A stretch of DNA of 64,000 nt, taken from NCBI RefSeq assembly GCF_000429245.1, contig NZ_KE386870.1, forward strand, positions 341,311 to 405,310. The letters run 5' to 3'. The stretch is from Schaalia georgiae DSM 6843 (lineage in GTDB: Bacteria > Actinomycetota > Actinomycetes > Actinomycetales > Actinomycetaceae). Position 1 is the stretch's first letter. Each line of letters begins with the position of its first letter. The notes below the pieces were generated by a model. It did not search any database and was not told the origin of the DNA. It was given only the letters and a program-made list of their open reading frames with translations. The position numbers and the translations under genes are program-made. Positions 51,857 to 60,338 of the stretch are shown piece by piece.

Positions 51857-53188
51857 ATGCCCCACCAGATCAGCGAAGAACTCATCGAGCGCCTGCGCGC
51901 CAGCGGTGACCCCGCGCGCACCGTCGCCCGCAACGCCGTCACCGTGGCCGGCATCGAAGCCGCCTCGACGGACCGCGACCGCGTCGTCGCGACGCCCACT
52001 GTCGTCTCCGACCGTATCGACGACTGGAAGGTGACCTCCCAGAAGAAATCGGGGCGCTGCTGGCTGTTCTCGTCCCTCAACCTCATCCGCTCCGCCGCCA
52101 GGGAGCGCCTGGGCCTCAAGGACTTCGAGTTCTCGCAGAACTACGTGTTCTTCTGGGACAAGTTCGAACGCGCGAACTGGTTCCTCACGGACGTCATCGC
52201 CACCGCCGCCACCGAGGACCTCGACGGGCGGCTGCTCCAATTCCTGCTCGCCGACGTGCTCTCCGACGGCGGCCAGTGGGACATGGCGGTCTCCCTCTAC
52301 GTCAAGCACGGCCTCGTGCCCAAGCAGGCCATGCCCGAAACCGAGTCGTCCTCCAACAGCCACCGCATGAACACCCTGCTCCAAGTGCTGCTGCGGCGCA
52401 CCGCCCTGGAGCTGCGGGAACTGGTCGCCCAGGGGGCTTCCGACGAGGCGGTCGCCGCCGCCAAAGAAAAGGCCCTCGCCCAGGTGTGGCGCATCCTCGT
52501 CATCAGCCTCGGGGAGCCGCCCGCCTCCTTCGAATGGGAGTGGCGCGACGACAATGGCGACTTCCACCGCGACGGCACCCTGACGCCCCGCGAGTTCTTC
52601 GCGCGCTACGTGGAGGCGGACCTCACGCAGTACGTGTGCCTGGTGGACGACCCCCGCCGCGAGCACCCCAAGGGCAGGGCCCTCACCGTCGACCACCTGG
52701 GCAATGTCGTGGGCGGTCGGCCCATCCGCTACATCAACGCCGAGATGGACACGATCAAGCGCCTCGCCGCCGATTCGCTGCGCGCCGGCAAGCCCGTGTG
52801 GTTCGGCGCCGACTGCTCCCAGCAGTCGGACAGGAAGTCCGGCCTCTTCGTCGAGGGCCTCTTCGACTTCTCCTCCCTGTTCGGCGTGGACCTGGCGATG
52901 ACGAAGGAGCAGCGCGTCAACACCGGCGAGTCCGCGATGAACCACGCCATGCTCTTCACCGGCGTCGACGTCGACGAGGCCGGAGCGCCGCGCCGCTGGC
53001 GCGTGGAGAACTCGTGGGGCGAGGAGCCCGGCGACAAGGGGTTCTTCACGATGGACGACGCGTGGTTCTCCGAGTACGTCTTCGAGGTCGTCGTCCCCGT
53101 GGACTCCCTGCCCGCTGAACTGGTCGGCGCGCTCACCGAGGAGCCCGCGCACCTGCCCGCGTGGGACCCGATGGGCACCCTCGCCTGA
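51857..53188 (+). CDS. pepC: Aminopeptidase C (bleomycin hydrolase family)
   Basis: A cytoplasmic C1-family cysteine peptidase, 443 residues, expected to form a hexamer and to trim peptides from the N-terminus. The catalytic triad is visible: C68 in KKSGRCWLFSSLN, H363 in NHAMLFTGVDVDE and N385 in VENSWGEEPGDKGFF. The family block FSQNYVFFWDKFERANWFL is also present. GAAGGAAGG lies upstream of the ATG. PepC is frequent in lactic acid bacteria and oral actinomycetes that live on peptides. It appears monocistronic. Confidence 0.96.
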   Translation: MPHQISEELIERLRASGDPARTVARNAVTVAGIEAASTDRDRVVATPTVVSDRIDDWKVTSQKKSGRCWLFSSLNLIRSAARERLGLKDFEFSQNYVFFWDKFERANWFLTDVIATAATEDLDGRLLQFLLADVLSDGGQWDMAVSLYVKHGLVPKQAMPETESSSNSHRMNTLLQVLLRRTALELRELVAQGASDEAVAAAKEKALAQVWRILVISLGEPPASFEWEWRDDNGDFHRDGTLTPREFFARYVEADLTQYVCLVDDPRREHPKGRALTVDHLGNVVGGRPIRYINAEMDTIKRLAADSLRAGKPVWFGADCSQQSDRKSGLFVEGLFDFSSLFGVDLAMTKEQRVNTGESAMNHAMLFTGVDVDEAGAPRRWRVENSWGEEPGDKGFFTMDDAWFSEYVFEVVVPVDSLPAELVGALTEEPAHLPAWDPMGTLA

Positions 53189-53215
53189 TCCGTGTCCGGG
53201 GCCCGGGACCGCCAC

Positions 53216-53366
53216 CGCTGGGTGCGCGGCCCCGGGCCACGCTGTCTCCAGGCGTGGAGGCGCGCGACGTGATGATCGACGCTGGGTTGCGGCCCCGGGT
53301 TCCGCTGTTTCCAGGTGTGGAGGCGCGCGACGTGACGATCGGCGCTGGGCGTGCGGCCCCGGGCCC
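53216..53366 (+). repeat. 64-bp tandem repeat downstream of pepC
   Basis: Units starting CGCTGGG at 53216, 53280 and 53343 share about 60 bp with scattered changes, including GTGGAGGCGCGCGACGTGA in the first two. The third unit is partial. It fills much of the 303-bp gap between pepC and the amidotransferase; no gene is seen there. Confidence 0.75.
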
Positions 53367-53491
53367 CGCCCCGCTCCCCGGGGAATCCGAGCGGGGGCCG
53401 CGGGCCCTTCGCAGTCCCCGCTCTCTTGTCACAATCGGCCACGGCGTGGACGCCCTGGTGGCGGTGCGCCGTGGCCTGGCACTATGGGCCC

Positions 53492-54271
53492 ATGAACTCC
53501 CACAGGCCGACGTTGTTGATCTCCAACGTCCTACCGGCGCGTCCGGGGGACCCGGCATACAACGCGATCTGCATGCGCCTGTGGGACCGCCTGCTGAGCG
53601 CGGCGCTGCCGACGTGGCACGTGGTCCGCGAGTACGCCCAGGAGGACGGGCCGGAGGGCGCCCGCCTGCGCGCCCGGGGCGCCGACGCCATCGTCGTCAT
53701 GGGTGGCGAGGACGTGCACCCGTCCCTGTACGGGCGCCCGCAGGGATACGAGGGCGAGGGCCGCCACTGGTACCGCGCGGACCTGGGGCAGCTGGCGCTC
53801 ATCGACCACGCGAGGGCCACGGGCACGCCACTGCTGGGCATCTGCCGCGGCATGCAGCTCATCAACGTCGCTTTCGGCGGCACGCTCGAGCAGCACATCG
53901 AGGGCGCCGAGGGCACGCACACGAACCCCTTGATCCTCACTGACCACCGTTTCGTCCGCCACGGGGTCCGGGTGGCGGCGGGGATGGAACTGTACCGGGC
54001 GCTCGGCCCGTTGCTGACTGGAGCCTCGACCGTGGTGTCCTCGGCCCACCACCAGCGCGTCGACGCGCCGGGAGAGGGGCTGGCGGTGTGCGCGACTGCG
54101 GAAGACGGCACCGTCGAGGCCGTTGAGCACCGCGATGCCCCGATCATCGGCGTCCAATGGCACCCCGAGGACCCCGCGGCCGACATCGACCAGCTGCGGG
54201 CGCTCCTGGCGCACCTGGACGCACGGCGCGCCCCGCGCCTCGAACGCGTATCCACTACGCTGGCCGCATGA
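53492..54271 (+). CDS. Gamma-glutamyl-gamma-aminobutyrate hydrolase-like (class I glutamine amidotransferase, C26)
   Basis: A 259-residue hydrolase of the PuuD/peptidase C26 group, which cleaves gamma-glutamyl amides. The nucleophile is C118 in LLGICRGMQLINVAFGG. H224 and E226 in VQWHPEDP complete the triad. Further family blocks are IVVMGGEDVHPSLYG and VVSSAHHQRVD. The ATG at 53492 is taken as the start because upstream codons fall in the repeat region. No putrescine pathway gene is near, so the substrate is unassigned. Confidence 0.9.
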   Translation: MNSHRPTLLISNVLPARPGDPAYNAICMRLWDRLLSAALPTWHVVREYAQEDGPEGARLRARGADAIVVMGGEDVHPSLYGRPQGYEGEGRHWYRADLGQLALIDHARATGTPLLGICRGMQLINVAFGGTLEQHIEGAEGTHTNPLILTDHRFVRHGVRVAAGMELYRALGPLLTGASTVVSSAHHQRVDAPGEGLAVCATAEDGTVEAVEHRDAPIIGVQWHPEDPAADIDQLRALLAHLDARRAPRLERVSTTLAA

Positions 54272-54390
54272 GCGGGCGCAAGGGCTGACAAGGCTCGCAC
54301 ACGCCACTGAGCGGGCGCAAGGATTGCTGGGGCCGCTCCCGCCACTGAGCGGGCGCAAGGGCTGACAAGGCTCGCACACGCCACTGAGCG
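54269..54390 (+). repeat. Perfect 45-bp direct repeat at the amidotransferase 3' end
   Basis: A 45-bp unit beginning TGAGCGGGCGCAAGG is identical at 54269-54313 and 54346-54390, with a shorter copy of its start (54308-54322) between. The first copy begins at the stop codon of the amidotransferase gene. It opens a 529-bp stretch (54272-54800) that is repeat-rich and holds no gene I can support. Confidence 0.8.
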
Positions 54391-54500
54391 CGACTGCGCG
54401 CCCTCGGGAGGGGATGACCGAGGGGGCGCGCCTTTCGGGGATGGCAGTGCTCCTGGCAAACGAGCGCCGTGTCCACCGTCGGACGCGGTCGTTCGCGCCG

Positions 54501-54580
54501 CGAGGGGGTTGTCGACACCGTGAGGGGGTTGTCGACACCGCGAGGGGGATATAACGCGCGTCGGTGTCGACAACGCGCGT
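54501..54580 (+). repeat. Repeat cluster, left copy of the 67-bp direct repeat
   Basis: Two 20-bp tandem units ((C/T)GAGGGGGTTGTCGACACCG) at 54501-54540 lead into a 67-bp sequence (54514-54580) that recurs perfectly at 56045-56111. Inside it, GTTGTCGACACCG (54528-54540) and its exact complement (54562-54574) form a 13-bp inverted repeat. The next bases (54585-54632) hold two imperfect copies of a GGTGCGGAC-AGCCC unit. Confidence 0.88.
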
Positions 54581-54800
54581 TGGTGCGGACAGACAGCCCG
54601 CCTCGGTGCGGACGGACAGCCCACCTCGGTGCTGACAATGCGTGTTCACGCCGACGGCATGGGTCGATGCTGGCGCCCTACGATAATACTGACAACCCGC
54701 GCTCATGCCAACGACACCCACCCCCACGTGACTGCCGTCCATCGTCTCGGCGTGAGTGTACGAGTCGCATGCCACGATGCGCGCTCACACGTGACTGCCG

Positions 54801-55871
54801 TCAGTACTGGTCGGCGGGACGGACGTGGAAACGGCGCTGTGGGCTGTCGCAGTCGCGAGGAGGCCTCCACAACCGCCCGCGCGACGGAGGGATGGGCAGG
54901 TCATGGGGGTTGACTGCGCGGGCCAGCTGCTCGCGCAGTGCGGGTATGTCCTCGAAGTCCGCCCACTGGTAGCGGCGGATGGTCCACCCCTCCTGCTCCA
55001 GCGCCCGCTGGCGCGCCATCCATGCGCGTTGCGCGGTGCGGAAGGCGGTGATCGTCGATCCGAGCTTGGCCGCGCCATCGGCCTCGCCCACGAGTCCGAG
55101 CTCGATGATCGCCCAGTCCGCCCGGAAGTGCCCGTCCGGCGTGTCGATAACGAACTGGGTCCGCACATCATAGGGGCAGACACTGAGCACGACCCACAGC
55201 AGAGCCGCCTCCAGGACTGACTCGCATCCGGCGTCCGCGTTGTCGACGATCTGTTCGATGAGAATGTGCGACCGTCGGTAGGGTGATGAGCGCATTCGCA
55301 CGAGTATCTGACGTTTCACCTCGCGTTCGCGGCTGCGGGACGCGGCGAGTGACCGCGTGTCGAATCGCGAGAGGTGCCGGATGCCCATGCAGGCAGCGAC
55401 GAAAGCGGACAGCCGCTCCTCGGATGCGATGACGCGGATCAGGGCGTCGATGACGTCTTCGCATTCGAGGCCCGAGATGCTTGTCGTCTGGTTCGTGGGA
55501 GGCTTGGTGAAGGAACGGACGGCGCACCCCGGAATGGTCAGCCCACCGATGCGGACATGTGGGAACGGATAGCGTTGCACGCGCCCGGCTGTGTGGATGC
55601 ACACGTTCGGATTCGATTCCCATAGAGGGATTCCGTGGGCCAGCAACGCGGATTCTCCGACGAAGACTGGTGGTGAGGTGGAAGACAGGCGCACCGCCTG
55701 AAGCCGGTGGTATGCCACTTCTCGCCACACGTCGTATACGGGTGGTTGCTCCTCCATGTTCAGTGTGTGGAGGAAGAACCCCCTGCGCAGGTGGGCGAAG
55801 GAAGGGTCCCGGAGCAAATCCGCATAATTCTGGGCAGTCGATCGGACGAGTGCGAAATGGAACTGCGACAT
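54801..55871 (-). CDS. AbiEi-like protein with restriction-fold C-terminus
   Basis: A 356-residue protein resembling actinobacterial proteins of the AbiEi/DUF559 type. The N-terminal half has VYDVWREVAYHRLQAVRL and FVGESALLAHGIPLWES, typical of the region after the AbiEi winged helix. The C-terminal domain has FRADWAIIELGLVGEADGAA, an acidic pattern like Vsr-type nuclease folds, and ends RRYQWADFEDIPALREQLAR. The ATG at 55871 has GGAGG only 1-2 nt before it, so the start is uncertain; the frame is open to 55985. Codon use is less GC-rich than in neighbours. It lies between copies of a 67-bp direct repeat, suggesting acquisition or mobilisation. No AbiEii toxin is adjacent. Confidence 0.75.
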   Translation of the reverse strand: MSQFHFALVRSTAQNYADLLRDPSFAHLRRGFFLHTLNMEEQPPVYDVWREVAYHRLQAVRLSSTSPPVFVGESALLAHGIPLWESNPNVCIHTAGRVQRYPFPHVRIGGLTIPGCAVRSFTKPPTNQTTSISGLECEDVIDALIRVIASEERLSAFVAACMGIRHLSRFDTRSLAASRSREREVKRQILVRMRSSPYRRSHILIEQIVDNADAGCESVLEAALLWVVLSVCPYDVRTQFVIDTPDGHFRADWAIIELGLVGEADGAAKLGSTITAFRTAQRAWMARQRALEQEGWTIRRYQWADFEDIPALREQLARAVNPHDLPIPPSRGRLWRPPRDCDSPQRRFHVRPADQY

Positions 55872-55970
55872 GCCTCCGTCATACGTGGTGGCGTCGTCGT
55901 CTTTCGAATCATCATGGAGGGGTTGTGGACAGTCGCCGAGGCGGGGTCGGGGTTGTGCACGACTGCGTGA

Positions 55971-56111
55971 GGAGGACACTGACATCGTGAGGGGGTTGTC
56001 GACACCCGATCGAGCGGCTCCTCATCGCCGTCGCGGAGGACACTGACACCGTGAGGGGGTTGTCGACACCGCGAGGGGGATATAACGCGCGTCGGTGTCG
56101 ACAACGCGCGT
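55971..56111 (+). repeat. Repeat cluster, right copy of the 67-bp direct repeat
   Basis: A 36-bp unit starting GGAGGACACTGAC occurs at 55971-56006 and 56035-56070 with one mismatch. The second runs into the 67-bp repeat at 56045-56111, identical to 54514-54580, with the same 13-bp inverted repeat (56059-56071 and 56093-56105). Confidence 0.88.
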
Positions 56112-56241
56112 CCATGCGATATCAACAGTCTGAATGCGGGGGCGGCCGCCATCGGCTACGGTAGTCAGCCTCGGGCGCCTCCGCGCCAACCCTGCGCCCG
56201 GTTGCCTCGTCAATTGCATGGCGAGGCGCGTGGCAGGGGTC

Positions 56242-56485
56242 ATGTGGATCGGGGAGGAGTCACACCGCTGCACCGCCGCGGCGAGGTGCCCCAGTCGCCC
56301 GCAGACACAGCGAGGCGGCCCAGTCAACCGCACAGCGAGGCACGGCGCCCCAGTCGCCCGCAGGCGAGGCGCGGTGCCCTGGCCAACAGTCACCCGCGCG
56401 GCACGGCGCCCCAGTCGCCCGCACGGCGCGGCACGCGGAACAGGAATCATGGGGATCGGGGAGGAGTCCCACCGCTGTACCGCCG
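56242..56485 (+). repeat. Degenerate repeat array upstream of pflA's 3' end
   Basis: A 37-bp unit (56242-56278) recurs at 56449-56485 with three changes. Between them GCCCCAGTCGCCCGCA occurs at 56288, 56347 and 56408, about 60 bp apart, with degraded copies between. With the previous cluster it makes up the 624-bp gap at 55872-56495, where I see no gene. Confidence 0.7.
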
Positions 56486-56495
56486 GGCCCAGCGG

Positions 56496-57377
56496 TCAGT
56501 GCACCTCGAAGCCGAGGGACCGGAAGTAGTCACGGACTTTCTCAGTGGCCTCGGGGGACGGCGCGTTCGTGCCCTCCAGCTTGTACTCCAGTCCCAGGGA
56601 GTGCCACTTGTCCCTGCCCAGCTGGTGGAAGGGCAGCACCTCGACCCGGTCGATGACGTTCTTCCAGCGGCTGATGATCTGGCCGACTTGGCGTATGTTC
56701 TCCTCGTCGTCGGTCAGGCCGGGGACCAGGACGAAGCGGATCCACATCCGTGTGGGGCCGCCGCGCTGGGCGATGCGGTCGCCGAAGGCGATGGTGGGCG
56801 CCAGTTCCCGCCCTGTGGCGGCCTTGTAGGTCTCCTCGTCGCCGGACTTCACGTCCAGGAGCACTAGGTCGAGCTCGTCGAGCATCTGGTCGTCGCAGTT
56901 CGCCCCCAGGTAGCCGGAGGTGTCGATGCAGGTGTGCACGCCCATCTGCTTGGCGCCGTGGATGATGCGCTTGGCGAAAGCGGGCTGCATGAGGACCTCG
57001 CCACCCGAGAGCGTGATACCGCCGTTCGTGGCGCGGAAGATCCGCCGGTAGCGGGCGATGCGGCTCAGCAGCTCCTCGTCGGAGATGGGGGCCCCATCCT
57101 TCATGAGGAAGGTGTCGGGGTTGTGGCAGTACAGGCAGCGCAGAGGGCAGCCGTTGAGGAACACGGTCATGCGCGTGCCAGGGCCGTCCACAGCGGTCAC
57201 CAGCTCCCAGGAGTGGATGGAGCCGAGGGTGCCCTCCCGCATGCGCTTGAGGCGCTCGGAGCGCTGGAGGTCGGTGAGTTCCTCGAGGCCCTCCACACCC
57301 TGGCCCACTGTACGGGCCTGGGGGGCCTGGAAATCCTGTTCGCGGAATGTGGGAAGCGGCAGTGCAGTGGTCGACAT
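56496..57377 (-). CDS. pflA: Pyruvate formate-lyase activating enzyme
   Basis: A radical SAM activase that abstracts hydrogen from the glycyl-radical glycine of pyruvate formate-lyase. From the ATG at 57377 it has 293 residues. The cluster cysteines are C77, C81 and C84 in LNGCPLRCLYCHNPDTF, followed by GITLSGGEVLMQPAF and DTSGYLG. The N-terminal 50 residues are an extension relative to E. coli PflA. GGGGGA precedes the start. A terminator hairpin lies between it and the preceding glycyl-radical gene, so pflA probably has its own promoter in the 368-bp gap. Confidence 0.96.
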   Translation of the reverse strand: MSTTALPLPTFREQDFQAPQARTVGQGVEGLEELTDLQRSERLKRMREGTLGSIHSWELVTAVDGPGTRMTVFLNGCPLRCLYCHNPDTFLMKDGAPISDEELLSRIARYRRIFRATNGGITLSGGEVLMQPAFAKRIIHGAKQMGVHTCIDTSGYLGANCDDQMLDELDLVLLDVKSGDEETYKAATGRELAPTIAFGDRIAQRGGPTRMWIRFVLVPGLTDDEENIRQVGQIISRWKNVIDRVEVLPFHQLGRDKWHSLGLEYKLEGTNAPSPEATEKVRDYFRSLGFEVH

Positions 57378-57700
57378 TGGTCCCCCAATCATGTGGCGCC
57401 CGCGAATGGGTGGGCGTGGTGGCGGTGGTTGTGCCGCGCGGCCGTGCTCGGAGTGGAGTCGGCGGACGGGCCGTGCGGTGTCGTTGTTCCGCGCGGCCGT
57501 GCTCGGCGAGGAGGCGGTGGCCGGAACCCACCGAGGCGGTCGTTCTGTGCGGTAGGGGTCTGTGCGGTGGCTGTCCGTGGTGGCTGCGGGTGCGGCCGCT
57601 ACGGGCTGTCGCGGCGGCGCGGCGGGCCTCGATCGGTTATCGCCCGCGGGTGCGGCCGCTGCTTTGGCAGCTGGCACGGGCATTGGCGCGTGGGCGCTGA

Positions 57701-57730
57701 GAAGGGGCGCCGGAAGACCGGCGCCCCTTC
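57701..57730 (-). terminator. Terminator after the glycyl-radical domain gene
   Basis: GAAGGGGCGCCGG (57701-57713) pairs perfectly with 57718-57730 around a 4-nt loop, 15 bp beyond the stop of the 83-residue gene. It ends the pflB unit. The rest of the 368-bp gap (57378-57745) shows two duplicated short segments (TCCGCGCGGCCGTGCTCGG-like at about 57434 and 57491) and no gene. Confidence 0.85.
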
Positions 57731-57745
57731 CGCACCCACTACCTC

Positions 57746-57997
57746 TCAGGCGGAGTGGTGGAAGGTGCGGGACAGGACGTCCAGCTGCTGCTCGCGGGTG
57801 AGCTTGACGAAGTTGACGGCGTAGCCGGAGACGCGGACCGTGAGGTTCGGGTACTTCTCGGGGTGCTCCATCGCGTCCTTGAGGGTCGCTTCCTCGAGGA
57901 CGTTGATGTTCGCGTGGTAGAGGCCGTCCTGATCGCCACGCTCTTCGCGGGCTGCCTTCATGTCGGCGAGGCGCTCTTCGTAGGTCTTGGTTGCCAT
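57746..57997 (-). CDS. Stand-alone glycyl-radical domain (GrcA-like), second part of PFL
   Basis: An 83-residue protein equal to the C-terminal glycyl-radical domain of pyruvate formate-lyase. [20 protein letters not shown] is followed by the radical loop RVSGYAVNF with glycine G58, then [20 protein letters not shown]. coli GrcA (YfiD), 127 residues, is a spare copy of this domain. Here the main PFL chain lacks it altogether, so this gene should be essential for activity. AAGGAG lies 9 nt before the ATG. It is 139 bp downstream of pflB on the same strand, with a hairpin between. Confidence 0.93.
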   Translation of the reverse strand: MATKTYEERLADMKAAREERGDQDGLYHANINVLEEATLKDAMEHPEKYPNLTVRVSGYAVNFVKLTREQQLDVLSRTFHHSA

Positions 57998-58082
57998 GAT
58001 CGTTTCTCCTTGTTGTGGAGCCGGTGGACCGGCTCAGGGCAGTCGATGGGGGTCTCCCACCTCGCCCACGTTCATTGGGTGG

Positions 58083-58118
58083 GGCCGGGGCGGCAATGGT
58101 CGTGCCGCCGCCCCGGCC
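58083..58118 (-). other. Intercistronic hairpin between pflB and the radical-domain gene
   Basis: GGCCGGGGCGGC (58083-58094) pairs perfectly with 58107-58118 around a 12-nt loop, starting 18 bp after the pflB stop. It could be a partial terminator or an mRNA stabiliser that sets the ratio of the two parts of the enzyme. Confidence 0.6.
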
Positions 58119-58136
58119 GGGGCAGAACCCTTGGGG

Positions 58137-60239
58137 TCAGTAGCCCTTGGTGCCGTCGTAGGCGCAGGAGTCGTCGGGGACGAATCCCGCGTCGAGGATG
58201 CCCACCAGGTTGGTGATCTGCTCCTGCTGCGTGCGCCCCAGGCCCTGGGGGGTGATCGTGTTCGTCAGCGAAATGCCGTCGAGCGCGTCGTTGTAGTCCA
58301 GCTTGCCGACCGACAGCATGGAGGCGACCATGCCGTGGGTGTCGATGCCGTTCTCCGGGTTGGCGCCGGGGGCGAAGGGCGTGCCCTTCTTGTGTCCCGA
58401 CGGGAAGGCGCCGGTGGCCTTGCCGTAGACGACGTTCGACGTGATCGTGAGGACCGACTGGGTCGGGACCGCGTCGCGGTACATCGGGATGGCGCGGATC
58501 TTGTCCATGATGGTGTGGACCACGGTCGCGGCGATGTCGTCGGCGCGGTCGTCGTCGTTGCCGTAGGTCGGGAACTCGCCCTCGGTGCGGTAGTCGACCA
58601 CCAGGCCGGTCTCGTCGCGGATCGGGTAGACCTTCGCGTACTTGATGGCGGCCAGGGAGTCGGCCACGATGGACAGGCCGGCGATGCCGCAGCCCATGGT
58701 GCGCACGATCTCCGCGTCGTGCAGGGCCATCTCGACGGCCTCGTAGGCGTAGCGGTCGTGGCAGTAGTGGATGATGTTCAGCGCCTCCACGTAGGTGCCG
58801 ACGACCCAGTCGAGCATGTCCTCGTACTTCGCCCAGATCTCGTCGAAGTCGAGGGGGCCGTCGCCCTGGATGGGGGCGTAGCCCTCCATGACCTGCTTGC
58901 CGCTCATCTCGTCGCGGCCGCCGTTGATCGCGTAGAGGAGCGCCTTGGCGGCGTTGACGCGGGCGCCGAAGAACTGCATCTGCTTGCCCACGCGCATGGG
59001 GGACACGCAGCAGGCGATGGCGGCGTCGTCGCCCCAGTGCTGGCGGATCTGCGGATCGGACTCGTACTGGATGGACGAGGTCGTGATCGAGATGAAGGCG
59101 CAGAACTCCTTGTAGCCCTTGGGCAGGTTCTCGTCCCAGAAGATCGTGATGTTCGGCTCGGGGGCCGGGCCGAGGTTCACCAGGGTCTGGAGCAGGCGGA
59201 ACGAGGTCTTGGTGACCAGGGTGCGCCCGTCGTCGCCGAAGCCGGCGTCGGACCAGGTCGCCCAGTAGGGGTCCCCGGAGAAGATCTGGTCGTAGGCGAC
59301 GGTGCGCAGGAACCGGGTGATGCGCAGCTTGATGACGAGCGCGTCGATGATCTCCTGGGCGCCGGCCTCGTCGAGCACGCCGTTCTTCAGGTCGCGCTCG
59401 AAGTAGCAGTCGAAGAAGCCCGACAGGCGGCCGATCGACATGGCCGCGCCGTCCTGGCTCTTGACGGAGGCAAGGTAGCCGAAGTACGTCCACTGGACCG
59501 CCTCGTGGGCGTTCTTGGCGGGACCGGAGATGTCGTAGCCGTAGTCCGCGGCGAGCTTCTTGAGCTTCTTGAGGGCCTTGATCTGCTCGGAGTGCTCCTC
59601 GCGGTAGCGGGCCCAGTGCTCGGAGAAGGGCTGGTCGACGTAGCGGTCCTTGTCCTTCTGCTTCTGCTCGATCAGGTGGTCCACGCCGTACAGGGCGACG
59701 CGGCGGTAGTCGCCGATGATGCGGCCGCGGCCGTAGGCGTCGGGCAGGCCCGTGATGATATGGGAGGAGCGGGCGGCGCGGATGCGGGGGGTGTAGATGT
59801 CGAAGACGGCGTCGTTGTGGGTCTTGCGGTACTTGGTGAAGATCTTCTTCACCTCGGGGTTGTACTCCTTGCCCGCCTCGTGGATCGCGGTCTCGACCAT
59901 GCGCCAGCCGCCGTTGGGCATCATGGCGCGCTTGAGGGGGGCGTCGGTCTGGAGGCCGACGATGACGTCGTCGTCCTCGCAGATGTAGCCGGGCTTGAAC
60001 GCGTCGATGTCAGCCGGGGTGTCGGTGTCGACGTCGAGGATGCGGACCTTGCGCTCCTCGGAGAGGTACTTCTCCTCGAGGGTGTTCCACACGCGCAGGG
60101 TCTTCTCCGTCGGACCCGCGAGGAACGAGGCGTCGCCCTCGTACGGCGTGTAGTTGCGTTGGATGAAATCACGGACGTCGATCTCCTGTGACCAAGTGCC
60201 CTCGACGAAGCCTTCCCAGGCGTTTTCGTCTGTCGTCAT
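58137..60239 (-). CDS. pflB: Pyruvate formate-lyase catalytic chain lacking the glycyl-radical domain
   Basis: Converts pyruvate and CoA to acetyl-CoA and formate under anaerobic conditions. From the ATG at 60239 (AGAGGAAGT upstream) it has 700 residues. The catalytic pair C410-C411 lies in AIACCVSPMRVGKQMQFFGA. Other family blocks are RGRIIGDYRRVALYGVDHLI and SGFFDCYFERDLKNG. E. coli PFL has about 760 residues; this one ends GILDAGFVPDDSCAYDGTKG-Tyr, exactly where the roughly 60-residue glycyl-radical domain should begin. That domain is the next gene. No frameshift remnant of the missing part is seen after the stop, so the split looks settled. Confidence 0.94.
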   Translation of the reverse strand: MTTDENAWEGFVEGTWSQEIDVRDFIQRNYTPYEGDASFLAGPTEKTLRVWNTLEEKYLSEERKVRILDVDTDTPADIDAFKPGYICEDDDVIVGLQTDAPLKRAMMPNGGWRMVETAIHEAGKEYNPEVKKIFTKYRKTHNDAVFDIYTPRIRAARSSHIITGLPDAYGRGRIIGDYRRVALYGVDHLIEQKQKDKDRYVDQPFSEHWARYREEHSEQIKALKKLKKLAADYGYDISGPAKNAHEAVQWTYFGYLASVKSQDGAAMSIGRLSGFFDCYFERDLKNGVLDEAGAQEIIDALVIKLRITRFLRTVAYDQIFSGDPYWATWSDAGFGDDGRTLVTKTSFRLLQTLVNLGPAPEPNITIFWDENLPKGYKEFCAFISITTSSIQYESDPQIRQHWGDDAAIACCVSPMRVGKQMQFFGARVNAAKALLYAINGGRDEMSGKQVMEGYAPIQGDGPLDFDEIWAKYEDMLDWVVGTYVEALNIIHYCHDRYAYEAVEMALHDAEIVRTMGCGIAGLSIVADSLAAIKYAKVYPIRDETGLVVDYRTEGEFPTYGNDDDRADDIAATVVHTIMDKIRAIPMYRDAVPTQSVLTITSNVVYGKATGAFPSGHKKGTPFAPGANPENGIDTHGMVASMLSVGKLDYNDALDGISLTNTITPQGLGRTQQEQITNLVGILDAGFVPDDSCAYDGTKGY

Positions 60240-60338
60240 ACTTCCTCTTCTCGCTTTTCCGTCCCCCCCGGGGTGGGGGAGGCGGGCCGTGTGGAGCGCT
60301 GCTCCTGGTTGCACCGGAATGTGGTGCCTGGGCCTATT

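Noticed and set aside
54481-56111. Repeat clusters considered as a CRISPR array
   Set aside because: Units differ in length (20, 36, 45 and 67 bp), are not regularly spaced by unique spacers, and no cas genes are present.
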